From positions 2,976,001 through 3,040,000 of the forward strand of contig NZ_LT629786.1 in NCBI RefSeq assembly GCF_900105675.1: a stretch of 64,000 nt of DNA, given 5' to 3'. The notes below the pieces were generated by a model. The model worked only from the letters and a program-made list of their open reading frames with translations, had not been told where the DNA came from and did not search any database. Below, piece after piece: positions 8,584-18,493 of this stretch. A program made the translations under genes and the position numbers. Every line of letters starts with the position of its first letter. Within the stretch, counting starts at the first letter, position 1. This DNA comes from Pseudomonas synxantha (GTDB lineage Bacteria > Pseudomonadota > Gammaproteobacteria > Pseudomonadales > Pseudomonadaceae).

Positions 8584-9367
8584 CAACCACGTCCATCAGC
8601 GCAGCGACCGTTAGCGGATCATCGCTCAGCGGCTCGGCCAGGCACGCCATGCACGCCTCTCGCGGGCTCAGGCCGGAGCGGATCATGCGCGCAGTGAAAA
8701 TCAGCAGTCGCGTCGAGGCGACTTCTTCCAGGTCATGCTGATCGAGCCGGCGCAAGGCCTGCCCCAGCTTGACCACTCGTGCCGCCAGCGCGCTGTCCAC
8801 CTGGGCTTCCCGAGCGACAATGCGCTCTTCGTCGGCTACTGGCGGATAGCCGAAGCGCATCGCCATGAACCGTTGGCGGGTGCTGGGCTTCATGCCCTTG
8901 AGCAGGTTCTGATAACCGGGGTTGTAAGACACCACGAGCATGAAGGACGACGGCGCCTTCAACACTTCGCCGGTGCGTTCCAGGAACAGTTCCCGACGAT
9001 CATCGGCCAGTGGATGCAGCACCACCACGGTGTCCTGGCGTGCCTCGACCACTTCGTCGAGGTAGCAGATGCCTCCTTCCCGGACCGCACGGGTCAGCGG
9101 TCCGTCTTGCCACCAGGTGCCTTTGGCGCCGATCAAATGGCGACCGATCAGGTCTGCGGCACTCAGGTCGTCGTGACACGCCACGGTGTAGAGCGGCAGT
9201 TTCAAGCGATGAGCCATGTGCTGGACGAAGCGGGTCTTGCCGCATCCGGTCGGGCCTTTGATCAGCACCGGCATGCCGTGACGCCAGGCCTGCTCGAACA
9301 GTACCTGCTCATTGTTCAGCGGTTGGTAGAAAGGTTCGACCTGTTCGCACGACGGAATACGGTCCAT
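8567..9367 (-). CDS. nirQ: NirQ/NorQ AAA+ MoxR-family ATPase
   Basis: A 266-residue AAA+ ATPase. Walker A is GPTGCGKT at residues 38-45, Walker B is CYLDEV near 101-106, and a sensor-like VVSYNPGYQ follows near 155. NirQ/NorQ pairs with the VWA protein NorD to mature NO reductase, and is reported to link nitrite and NO reductase activation. It is transcribed divergently from nirS across a 197-base gap that holds a DNR/FNR box. nirO and nirP follow in the same direction with overlap or close spacing. Confidence 0.95.
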   Translation of the reverse strand: MDRIPSCEQVEPFYQPLNNEQVLFEQAWRHGMPVLIKGPTGCGKTRFVQHMAHRLKLPLYTVACHDDLSAADLIGRHLIGAKGTWWQDGPLTRAVREGGICYLDEVVEARQDTVVVLHPLADDRRELFLERTGEVLKAPSSFMLVVSYNPGYQNLLKGMKPSTRQRFMAMRFGYPPVADEERIVAREAQVDSALAARVVKLGQALRRLDQHDLEEVASTRLLIFTARMIRSGLSPREACMACLAEPLSDDPLTVAALMDVVDVHFG

Positions 9368-9448
9368 GGGCTACCTGTTCCAAAAGCGGATTCAAGGCAC
9401 ACGCTACGGGCGCCTGCGACAACCTGGCAAGTGACACGGCCGGCAAAC

Positions 9449-9462
9449 TTGATCGCCGTCAA
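9449..9462. promoter_or_regulatory. DNR/FNR box between nirQ and nirS
   Basis: TTGATCGCCGTCAA matches TTGAT-N4-ATCAA with one change in the right half. It lies 82 bases from the nirQ start and 103 from the nirS start, so it may serve both directions. Confidence 0.82.
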
Positions 9463-9504
9463 GCAAGCATTGGCCTGCTCGGGCATAGCCTTGCAACGCA
9501 CTAA

Positions 9505-11244
<1,740 letters not shown>

Positions 11245-11268
11245 GCTCCATCAATGCAAGGAATCGCC

Positions 11269-11583
11269 ATGAAAAATACGCTGCTTTCATTGTTTGCCCT
11301 GGCTGCCTGGCTGATTGTGCAGCCTGCCATGGCGCAAGACGCACTGGAGCTGTTCAAGAGTAAGCCTTGCGCCGCCTGCCACGCCATCGACACCAAGATG
11401 GTCGGCCCGGCGCTCAAGGATGTCGCGGCCAGGAGCGCCGGTACGGCCGGCGCCGTGGACACCCTGGCGAGCCATATCAAAAATGGCACGCAAGGCAATT
11501 GGGGGCCGATACCGATGCCGGCCAACCCGGTCACCGAAGAAGAAGCGAAGACCCTTGCGACCTGGGTACTGACGCTCAAATAA
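11269..11583 (+). CDS. nirM: Cytochrome c551 NirM
   Basis: A 104-residue periplasmic class I cytochrome c, the usual electron donor to NirS. It has a signal peptide (residues 1-22, ending QPAMA), haem-binding CAACH at 34-38 and the axial Met83 in WGPIPMPAN, the c551 signature. The start at 11269 is preferred over an in-frame ATG at 11254 because AAGGAA lies just before it and the signal peptide then begins normally. It follows nirS by 24 bases. Confidence 0.94.
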   Translation: MKNTLLSLFALAAWLIVQPAMAQDALELFKSKPCAACHAIDTKMVGPALKDVAARSAGTAGAVDTLASHIKNGTQGNWGPIPMPANPVTEEEAKTLATWVLTLK

Positions 11584-11599
11584 CCACCGGGAGGGCGTC

Positions 11600-11926
11600 A
11601 TGAACACCTATCGACACGCTGCGATTATGGCGGCCCTCCTGCTCATTTGTGCAAGCTCGGTTGCGGCGCCGGACGCCAAGCGCCAGGTGCAACTCGAACA
11701 TTTGCTGGCCCAGGACTGCGGTGCCTGCCACGGGCTGTACATGACCGGTGGGCTGGGCCCCGAGCTGACCCGCACAGCATTGGCCGGCAAGTCGCGGGCC
11801 AGCCTGATCGCCACCGTCACCCAAGGGCGCCCCGGCACCGCCATGCCGGGCTAGGGCGCGCTGCTCAGTGCCGACGACATCCGTTGGCTGGTCGATCTTC
11901 TTCTCCAGGGATACCCCGCACCATGA
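11600..11926 (+). pseudogene. nirC: nirC cytochrome c interrupted by an in-frame amber codon
   Basis: The frame starts at ATG 11600 with a GGGAGG before it. It encodes a signal peptide (to about residue 23), CGACH at 40-44 and a putative axial Met82, then hits TAG at 11852-11854 after AMPG. The same frame continues without other stops for 23 codons (GALLSADDIRWLVDLLLQGY and on) to a TGA that overlaps the nirF ATG, exactly as an intact nirC would. NirC proteins normally have Trp here (a P-W-G context), so TGG to TAG is the simplest explanation. The truncated form keeps haem attachment but loses the last helix. NirC is a small cytochrome thought to help NirS maturation. Sequencing error or suppression cannot be excluded. 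Confidence 0.85.
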
Positions 11927-13098
11927 TCCGTTCAATCCTGCTGTCAGCGGCGACCGGCCTCCTGTTATCCGCCTGCGCTCAAACTCCTTTGCGGGGCACC
12001 GGCGACCTGGGGGTCGTGGTGGAACGCAGCACCGGTAGCATCCAGATCATCGAAAGCCAGAAACACACCGCGCTGGCCCGCCTCACAGGCCTTGGCGATC
12101 TGTCCCATGCCTCGGTGGTGTTCTCCCCTGACCAGCGTTATGCCTATGTGTTCGGTCGCGACGGGGGCTTGAGCAAAATCGACCTGCTGACCCAGCGCAT
12201 CGACCACAGGGTCATCCAGGGCGGCAACAGCATCGGCGGCGCCATCAGTCAGGACGGCAGGTTGATCGCGGTGTCCAACTACGTCCCCGGCGGAGTCAAG
12301 GTGTTCGATGCCGGCACCCTGCAACAGGTAGCGGACATCCCCGCCACGGCGCTGGCCGATGGCAAACGTTCTCGTGTAGTGGGCCTGGTGGACGCCCCCG
12401 GACAACGCTTTGTGTTCAGCCTGTTCGATACCGGCGAAATCTGGAGCGCCGATTTCAGCCAGGGCAACTCGCCAGTGATCCGCCGCTTCAAAGACATCGG
12501 ACAGCAACCCTACGACGCACTGATAACTGCGGATGGGCGCTATTACATGGCCGGGCTGTTCGGCGAAGACGGCATGGCCCAACTCGATCTCTGGCATCCG
12601 GAACGAGGCGTAAAGCGAATACTCGGCGACTACGGTCGCGGCCAGGAAAAACTCCCGGTCTACAAAATGCCGCACCTGGAAGGCTGGGCCGTCGCCGACA
12701 ACCAGGCCTTTGTGCCCGCCGTCGGCCGCCATCAGGTGCTGGTGATGGATTCGCGCAGTTGGCAGCAGACCGCAACCATTGCGGTGGCTGGGCAGCCGGT
12801 GTTCGTCACCTCGCGGCCAGATGGCCGGCAGCTGTGGGTCAATTTTGCCTACCCGGATAATGATCGGGTTCAGGTGATCGACACCGAAACCCATCGCGTA
12901 ATCGCCGACCTGCGACCGGGCCCGGCCGTGCTGCACATGGAGTTCACCGCCCGTGGCGACCAGTTGTGGCTGTCGGCCCGCGACGGCGATCAGGTCCAAG
13001 TCTGGGACCCGTACACCCTCAAACGGCTGGCCACCCTGCCGGCCAGCGCGCCAAGCGGCATCTTCTTCAGCAGCCGCGCACAAAAAATGGGCTATTGA
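11923..13098 (+). CDS. nirF: Haem d1 biosynthesis protein NirF
   Basis: A 391-residue beta-propeller protein related to the NirS d1 domain. The N-terminus MIRSILLSAATGLLLSACAQ has a clear lipobox (LSAC), so it is predicted to be a lipoprotein held on the periplasmic side of a membrane. NirF is needed for a late step of haem d1 synthesis, reported as dihydro-haem d12 handling. The ATG overlaps the end of the nirC frame (ATGA). A longer upstream reading is only the shadow of nirC. Confidence 0.94.
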   Translation: MIRSILLSAATGLLLSACAQTPLRGTGDLGVVVERSTGSIQIIESQKHTALARLTGLGDLSHASVVFSPDQRYAYVFGRDGGLSKIDLLTQRIDHRVIQGGNSIGGAISQDGRLIAVSNYVPGGVKVFDAGTLQQVADIPATALADGKRSRVVGLVDAPGQRFVFSLFDTGEIWSADFSQGNSPVIRRFKDIGQQPYDALITADGRYYMAGLFGEDGMAQLDLWHPERGVKRILGDYGRGQEKLPVYKMPHLEGWAVADNQAFVPAVGRHQVLVMDSRSWQQTATIAVAGQPVFVTSRPDGRQLWVNFAYPDNDRVQVIDTETHRVIADLRPGPAVLHMEFTARGDQLWLSARDGDQVQVWDPYTLKRLATLPASAPSGIFFSSRAQKMGY

Positions 13099-13099
13099 A

Positions 13100-13558
13100 A
13101 TGGACTTGGACCTGCTGAGTCGCCAGTTGATGGATCGCTTCCAGCACGAAATGCCGCTGTGCGCGGAACCGTATAAGGCCATGGCCGCCGCCCTCGGTTG
13201 CGACGAGGCGCACGTGCTGACTTGTCTGCACGCCATGGATCAGGCCGGCACCCTCTCACGGGTCGGCGCGGTGTTCGACCACCGCCGTGCCGGAGCCAGC
13301 ACCCTCGCCGCGTTCGCCGTGCCCGCCACACGCCTGCATCAGGTCGCTGAGCGCGTCAGCCAGTATCCCGAGGTCAATCACAACTATGCACGGGAGCATT
13401 TCTACAACCTGTGGTTTGTGGTGACCGGCCCTGATCGCCCACACATCCAACGCGTACTCAACGAACTTGAAAAAGACACCGGCCTCACGCCACTGGACCT
13501 GCCGATGTTGACCGCCTACCGCATCGACCTCGGTTTTTCCCTGGGAGAAACGCCATGA
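13100..13558 (+). CDS. nirD: Sirohaem decarboxylase subunit NirD
   Basis: A 152-residue AsnC/Lrp-like protein, the first of four tandem paralogues (D, L, G, H). It has an N-terminal winged helix ([15 protein letters not shown]) and a C-terminal RAM-like domain with the family motif [16 protein letters not shown]. NirDLGH proteins decarboxylate sirohaem to didecarboxysirohaem in haem d1 synthesis; the conserved His in the HNYxRE motif is implicated in catalysis. It begins one base after the nirF stop. Confidence 0.93.
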   Translation: MDLDLLSRQLMDRFQHEMPLCAEPYKAMAAALGCDEAHVLTCLHAMDQAGTLSRVGAVFDHRRAGASTLAAFAVPATRLHQVAERVSQYPEVNHNYAREHFYNLWFVVTGPDRPHIQRVLNELEKDTGLTPLDLPMLTAYRIDLGFSLGETP

Positions 13559-14070
13559 ATACCGACTTGACCCCCAGACAAACGCTGGCGCTGCGTCGGC
13601 ACCTTGAAGCTGGCCTGCCGCTGGTATCGCGCCCCTACCAATGCCTCGCCGAGCGAATAAACGCCAACGAAGACCAGGTGCTGGGGCAGATGCATCTGTG
13701 GCATGAGCAGGGCTTGTTCCGCCGAATCGGCCTGGTGCTCAACCACCGCGCCCTGGGCTTTACCGCCAACGCAATGTTGGTACTGGATGTTCCGGACGCG
13801 CTGATCGACGAGGTCGGCCAGCGCCTGGGGCGAGCGCAGGGCATCACTCTCTGCTATCAACGGCCGCGGCGTTTGCCGCAGTGGCGATACAACCTGTTCT
13901 GCATGGTTCATGGACGTCAACGTGAACAGGTCGAAACCCAGATTCAGCAATTGCTGGACGAACACCTGCTGAGCGACCTGCCCCATCAATTGCTGTTCAG
14001 CACCCACGCCTTCAAACAGTGCGGCGCACGCTTTGCAGCCTCGCCAATGGGAGCCCCATGCCATGGATGA
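13555..14070 (+). CDS. nirL: Sirohaem decarboxylase subunit NirL
   Basis: A 171-residue paralogue of nirD and nirH. The equivalent of the HNY motif is [22 protein letters not shown], the pattern typical of the L/H class rather than the D/G class. It overlaps nirD by four bases (ATGA) and nirG by eight, implying coupled translation. It is expected to form a heteromeric sirohaem decarboxylase with the neighbouring subunits. Confidence 0.92.
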   Translation: MNTDLTPRQTLALRRHLEAGLPLVSRPYQCLAERINANEDQVLGQMHLWHEQGLFRRIGLVLNHRALGFTANAMLVLDVPDALIDEVGQRLGRAQGITLCYQRPRRLPQWRYNLFCMVHGRQREQVETQIQQLLDEHLLSDLPHQLLFSTHAFKQCGARFAASPMGAPCHG

Positions 14071-14506
14071 CCTCGACCGCCGATTGATCAACCGCTTGCA
14101 ACGGGGTCTACCGCTGGTACGCCACCCTTGGCAGGCGCTGGCCGCCGAACTGGACAGCAGCAGCACGCAACTGCTCGAGCGTCTGCGCCAAATGCTCGCT
14201 GACGGAATACTCACGCGCTTCGGCCCACTGTTCGACATCGAGCGGCTGGGCGGCGCGTTCACCCTCGCAGCGTTGGCGGTGCCGGAAGAACGCTTCGAAC
14301 AGGTAGCCGAACAACTGCACGCCCTGCCCGAAGTGGCGCACAACTATCGACGCGAACACGCCTGGAACATGTGGTTCGTGCTCGCCTGCTCGACAGAACA
14401 GGCGATCGCCGAAACCCTGCACCACATCGAAATTCTGACAGGCCTGCCACTGCTTAACCTGCCTAAAGAGGAGACCTATCATGTCGGTGTGTATTTCCCG
14501 GTCTGA
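14063..14506 (+). CDS. nirG: Sirohaem decarboxylase subunit NirG
   Basis: A 147-residue protein closest in pattern to NirD, with [16 protein letters not shown] as the signature segment. The ATG at 14063 begins a normal N-terminus ([19 protein letters not shown]); an in-frame start ten codons earlier would extend into nirL for no reason. It overlaps nirL by 8 bases and nirH by 26 bases. Confidence 0.92.
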   Translation: MDDLDRRLINRLQRGLPLVRHPWQALAAELDSSSTQLLERLRQMLADGILTRFGPLFDIERLGGAFTLAALAVPEERFEQVAEQLHALPEVAHNYRREHAWNMWFVLACSTEQAIAETLHHIEILTGLPLLNLPKEETYHVGVYFPV

Positions 14507-14984
14507 GGACGCCCTGGCCCGGCATCTGATCGAGCTGACCCAGGCCGGCCTGCCCTTGGTGGACGACCCATGGGCCTGGCTCGCCGAACAGTTGCACCTG
14601 AGCGTCGAGGCAACCCTGGATTTGCTCAAGCGCCTGCAAGCCGAGGGCGCGATCCGGCGGATTGCGGCTGTCCCCAACCACTATCGCCTGGGCTATCGCC
14701 ACAACGGCATGACCGTCTGGGACGTGCGCGACACCGACATGCCGCGCCTTGGCGCATTGATCGGCGCGCAGCCGTTCGTCAGCCACTGCTACCGACGCCC
14801 ACGCCAAATCGCCTGGCGCTACAACCTGTTCGCTATGGTCCATGGCCGCAGCAGCGACGAGATCAACCACTATCGCGAGCACCTGCGCCAATTGCTGGGT
14901 GACGCCTGTGTCGCCGACGAGATGCTGGTGAGCAGCCGCATCCTGAAGAAAACCGGTGTGCGGCTACCGCAAGCGCCACGCTGA
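14481..14984 (+). CDS. nirH: Sirohaem decarboxylase subunit NirH
   Basis: A 167-residue paralogue of NirL, with SHCYRRPRQIAWRYNLFAMVHG as the matching segment. An AAAGAGGAG lies upstream of its ATG inside the end of nirG. With D, L and G it completes the four separate decarboxylase subunits found in pseudomonads. nirJ follows after 25 bases. Confidence 0.92.
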   Translation: MSVCISRSEDALARHLIELTQAGLPLVDDPWAWLAEQLHLSVEATLDLLKRLQAEGAIRRIAAVPNHYRLGYRHNGMTVWDVRDTDMPRLGALIGAQPFVSHCYRRPRQIAWRYNLFAMVHGRSSDEINHYREHLRQLLGDACVADEMLVSSRILKKTGVRLPQAPR

Positions 14985-15009
14985 ACGCAGCTGAATCAAG
15001 GAGATTTAC

Positions 15010-16188
15010 ATGTTGAGGATCAGCCAATACCTGCGCGCCCTGAGCGGCCAGGCGCCCGCCCCAAGAACCAGCCCACCGGGCAGCAACCGGCCACCGGTGG
15101 TGATCTGGAACCTGCTGCGGCGTTGCAACCTGACGTGTAAACACTGTTACGCCACCTCGGCCGACAGTGTCTTTCGCGACGAACTGGATACGCCCGCCGC
15201 CCTGACTGTGATCGATGACCTGCACGATGCCGGCGTAAAAGTACTGATATTTTCCGGCGGTGAACCGCTGATGCGCGAGGATCTGTTTGTGCTCAGCGCC
15301 TATGCCCGCGCCAAGGGTTTCTTTGTGGCGCTGTCCACCAACGGCACGTTGATCGATGAGCAGAACATCGCGCGGATCAGCGCCGCGCAGTTTGACTATG
15401 TAGGCATCAGCATCGATGGCCTGGAAGCCACCCATGATGCCTTCCGGCAACTGAAAGGCAGCTTCGCTCGTTCCATGCACGCGATCCGGCTCTGTCGAGA
15501 ACGAGGCATTCGCGTGGGCCTGCGTACGACGCTGACCCAGGAGAACCACACGCAGTTGCCCCAACTGCTGGCACTGATGCGCGAGTACGACGTACAGAAG
15601 TTTTACCTGTCGCATCTCAACTACAGCGGCCGCGGCAAACGCAGTCGCCAGCTTGATGCGCAGCGGCAGATGAGCCGCGACGCCATGACCTTGATCTTCG
15701 AACGCGCCTGGGAAGACATTCAACAAGGCCACGGCACCGATTTTGTCAGTGGCAACAACGATGCCGATGCCATTCTCTTGCTGCAATGGGCCGCGAGCCG
15801 CTTGCCTGCGCACTACCCGCACCTGGAAAACATGCTTCGCGCCTGGGGCGGCAATGCCTCGGGCAGCGGTATTGCCAATATCGACAATACCGGCGAAGTG
15901 CACCCGGACACCTATTGGTGGCAGCACTCGGTGGGCAATGTCCGGCACACGCCCTTTCGCACGCTCTGGCTGGATCAGCCCGATGCGCTGCTGTCGAGAT
16001 TGCGTGAGCACCCCCGTGCTGTGGGCGGCCGTTGCGCGCAATGCCGCTGGTTGCCCATCTGCAACGGCAATACCCGCACCCGCGCCTGGGCCGAGGGCGA
16101 CCTCTGGGGCCAGGACCCCGGCTGTCATCTAAGCGATGAAGAGATCGGCGTGCAGCCGTCACCGCTGATCCCTTGCACCACAGACTGA
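15010..16188 (+). CDS. nirJ: Radical SAM haem d1 biosynthesis enzyme NirJ
   Basis: A 392-residue radical SAM protein. The [4Fe-4S] site is CNLTCKHC at residues 39-46, the SAM-binding GGEP follows in FSGGEPLMRED, and a SPASM-like C-terminal region has clustered cysteines (GGRCAQCRWLPICNGN). NirJ replaces the two propionate groups of didecarboxysirohaem by oxo groups. An AAGGAG before the ATG supports the start. Its C-terminus ends 47 bases before the chosen nirE start. Confidence 0.95.
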   Translation: MLRISQYLRALSGQAPAPRTSPPGSNRPPVVIWNLLRRCNLTCKHCYATSADSVFRDELDTPAALTVIDDLHDAGVKVLIFSGGEPLMREDLFVLSAYARAKGFFVALSTNGTLIDEQNIARISAAQFDYVGISIDGLEATHDAFRQLKGSFARSMHAIRLCRERGIRVGLRTTLTQENHTQLPQLLALMREYDVQKFYLSHLNYSGRGKRSRQLDAQRQMSRDAMTLIFERAWEDIQQGHGTDFVSGNNDADAILLLQWAASRLPAHYPHLENMLRAWGGNASGSGIANIDNTGEVHPDTYWWQHSVGNVRHTPFRTLWLDQPDALLSRLREHPRAVGGRCAQCRWLPICNGNTRTRAWAEGDLWGQDPGCHLSDEEIGVQPSPLIPCTTD

Positions 16189-16235
16189 AGCGTCCGTGCG
16201 GTAAACCCTCTGATATGAAGCACCAAGGAAGCCTT

Positions 16236-17045
16236 ATGCCTGCATCCATTGTTATACCGGCCGCACTTGAGTGCGCGTTCAGACCGGGGGAAGTCGCCCT
16301 GGTCGGTGCCGGCCCCGGCGACCCCCGGCTGCTGACCCTGCGCGCCTGGAGCCTGCTGATGCAGGCCGACGCCGTGGTCTATGACCGCCTCATCAGCGAC
16401 GAACTGCTGGCATTGATCCCACCGACCTGCGCGCGGCATTACGTCGGCAAGGCCAGCGGCCGCCACAGCTTGCCCCAGGAACAGATCAACCAACGGCTCG
16501 CTGACCTTGCCGACCAAGGCCAACGGGTGGTTCGGCTCAAGGGTGGCGACCCCTTCATATTCGGGCGCGGTGCCGAGGAACTTCAGTACTTGCTGCGACG
16601 CGGTATCGACTGCCAGGTGGTCCCGGGCATTACCGCCGCTTCCGGCTGCAGCGCCTATGCGGGGATCCCACTGACCCACCGGGACCTGGTCAACTCCTGC
16701 CGTTTCATCACCGGGCACCTGCAACACAATGGCGCGTTGTCGTTGCCCTGGAGCAGCCTGGCCGACTGCAGTCAAACCCTGGTCTTCTACATGGGGTTGG
16801 CGAATCTTGGGGTTATCGCCCAGCGCTTGATCGAGGCCGGAATGCCCGCCGACACACCGGCGGCACTGATAAGCAACGGCACACGGCCTGACCAGCATGT
16901 CGTGCGTGGCCCGCTGCACCAACTGCCGACCCTGGGGCTTAAGTGCCCGCCCGGAATTGCGACGCTGACGGTGATCGGCACCGTGGTCAATCTGTTCGCC
17001 GAACAACCACTGCAATACCCGGCGCGCTTTTCTCCATCCAAGTGA
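16236..17045 (+). CDS. nirE: Uroporphyrinogen III methyltransferase NirE
   Basis: A 269-residue SUMT-type methyltransferase making precorrin-2 for haem d1. Motifs are VGAGPGDPRLLTLRA (SAM site), YDRLIS, VRLKGGDPFIFGRGAEE and VVPGITAASGCSAYAGIPLTHR. The ATG at 16236 is preferred over in-frame ATGs at 16173 and 16215 because AAGGAAG lies 6 bases before it and the earlier ones overlap nirJ or lack a ribosome site. It is the last gene of the nirS operon; no nirN follows, as it would in P. aeruginosa. Confidence 0.94.
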   Translation: MPASIVIPAALECAFRPGEVALVGAGPGDPRLLTLRAWSLLMQADAVVYDRLISDELLALIPPTCARHYVGKASGRHSLPQEQINQRLADLADQGQRVVRLKGGDPFIFGRGAEELQYLLRRGIDCQVVPGITAASGCSAYAGIPLTHRDLVNSCRFITGHLQHNGALSLPWSSLADCSQTLVFYMGLANLGVIAQRLIEAGMPADTPAALISNGTRPDQHVVRGPLHQLPTLGLKCPPGIATLTVIGTVVNLFAEQPLQYPARFSPSK

Positions 17046-17104
17046 GAGGTGCAAGCCTACTGACTTGAAGGCGATCGGTTTTCTTTGCAGGTGTTTCCAA
17101 CGCC

Positions 17105-18493
17105 TTAAACGGTGCGGGAAAACCGGCCCTTCTGTGCGTCACCCAGGTAGGCGTCAAACGCCATTGCGACGCTGCGCATCATCAAATGCCCTTGGGGCAA
17201 CAGGCGCAATTGGCCGTGATGAATCTTCAGGAGCCCGTCCCGCACATGCTCGTCCAGTTGCCCCAGCGCGTCGGCAAAATACTCGGTGAAGCAGATGCCG
17301 TGACCCACTTCGAATTTACCGAAGTCGACCCGGCCATGGCACATCAGCTCACTGATCACGTCACGGCGCAGCAGGTCATCGGCGCTCAAACGGTAACCCC
17401 GATGCACCGGCAGCAAGCCTTGATCAATACGGGCATAGTACTGCGAGAGCTCCTTGACACTCTGGCTGTAGCTGTCGCCGACCTTACCGATCGCTGACAC
17501 CCCCAGGCCGATCAAATCGCAGTCGGCATGGGTGGAGTAGCCCTGGAAATTGCGCTGCAACGTGCCATTGGCCCGGGCCAGCGCCAGCTCATCGTCGGGC
17601 AAGGCGAAATGATCCATGCCGATATAGACATAACCGGCCTCGGTCAGGCGCCGGATGGTCAGTTCAAGCAACTCCAGCTTGCGTTCCGGTGGCGGCATGT
17701 CCGCTGGGCGAATCAGTCGTTGCGCGCGCACCAGCTCCGGCAAATGGGCGTAGCTGTAGGCGGCAATTCGATCCGGACGCAACGCGATGATTTTGCCGAG
17801 GGTGACATCGAAACTCTTCACCGTTTGCAGCGGCAGGCCGTAAATCAGGTCGACGCTGACCGACTTGAATTGCGCCTCACGCGCCGCTGCGACCAGGGCA
17901 TAAATCTGCGCTTCACTTTGCTGGCGATTGACTGCCGCCTGCACGTCGGGGTCAAAGTCCTGCACACCAAAACTCAGACGATTGAAGCCCAGCTGGCGCA
18001 GCGACTGGATCTGTTCGGTGCTGATGGTGCGCGGATCGACCTCGATGGAAAACTCATGGTCATCGCTGTCGTCCATGTCGAATGCCTGGTGTAGACAGCC
18101 CATCAGGTCGGCCAGCTGCTCGCGGGTCAAATAGGTCGGCGTGCCCCCGCCCAGGTGCAGTTGCGTCAGCTTGCGCGTACGGTCGAACAAGGCAGCTTGC
18201 ATCTCGATTTCGCGCTTGAGGTAGGTCAGGTATTCGACGGCACGGTGGGTTTTCTGCGTAATGATTTTGTTGCAGGCACAGTAGTAACAAAGGCTCTTGC
18301 AGAACGGAATGTGAATGTACACCGACAGGGGCTTGGGCACAGGCGCCAGGTTGCTATCGGTGACGGCACGATGATAGTCATCGACGGCGAACGCCTGATG
18401 AAATTGCGGTGCGGTTGGGTAGGAGGTATAGCGCGGCCCCGGTCGGTCATATTTTTCGACCAGGGCGCGATTGAAATCAAATGAAGGTGTCAT
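17105..18493 (-). CDS. hemN: Oxygen-independent coproporphyrinogen III dehydrogenase HemN
   Basis: A 462-residue radical SAM enzyme that makes protoporphyrinogen without oxygen, needed for anaerobic haem supply. The cluster motif is CKSLCYYC at 65-72 with a further Cys74, followed by HLGGGTPTYL and the HemN C-terminal domain. The start at 18493 (MTPSFDFNRALVEKYDRPGPRYTSYPTA) matches known HemN proteins; the longer frame upstream is inside the paralogue. It overlaps the 3' end of the HemN-like gene by 17 bases, so the two form an operon led by a DNR/FNR box. Confidence 0.95.
   Translation of the reverse strand: MTPSFDFNRALVEKYDRPGPRYTSYPTAPQFHQAFAVDDYHRAVTDSNLAPVPKPLSVYIHIPFCKSLCYYCACNKIITQKTHRAVEYLTYLKREIEMQAALFDRTRKLTQLHLGGGTPTYLTREQLADLMGCLHQAFDMDDSDDHEFSIEVDPRTISTEQIQSLRQLGFNRLSFGVQDFDPDVQAAVNRQQSEAQIYALVAAAREAQFKSVSVDLIYGLPLQTVKSFDVTLGKIIALRPDRIAAYSYAHLPELVRAQRLIRPADMPPPERKLELLELTIRRLTEAGYVYIGMDHFALPDDELALARANGTLQRNFQGYSTHADCDLIGLGVSAIGKVGDSYSQSVKELSQYYARIDQGLLPVHRGYRLSADDLLRRDVISELMCHGRVDFGKFEVGHGICFTEYFADALGQLDEHVRDGLLKIHHGQLRLLPQGHLMMRSVAMAFDAYLGDAQKGRFSRTV

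Noticed and set aside
9478..9493. GG-N10-GC spacing (GGGCATAGCCTTGC) upstream of nirS, a possible sigma-54 promoter
   Set aside because: Poor match in the -24 element and no GT-N7-AC sites nearby; a DNR/FNR box already accounts for the promoter.
11647..11922. Reading nirF from an upstream start within nirC, giving a 483-residue protein
   Set aside because: The extension is the shadow of nirC in another frame; the lipoprotein signal at 11923 is a clear true start.
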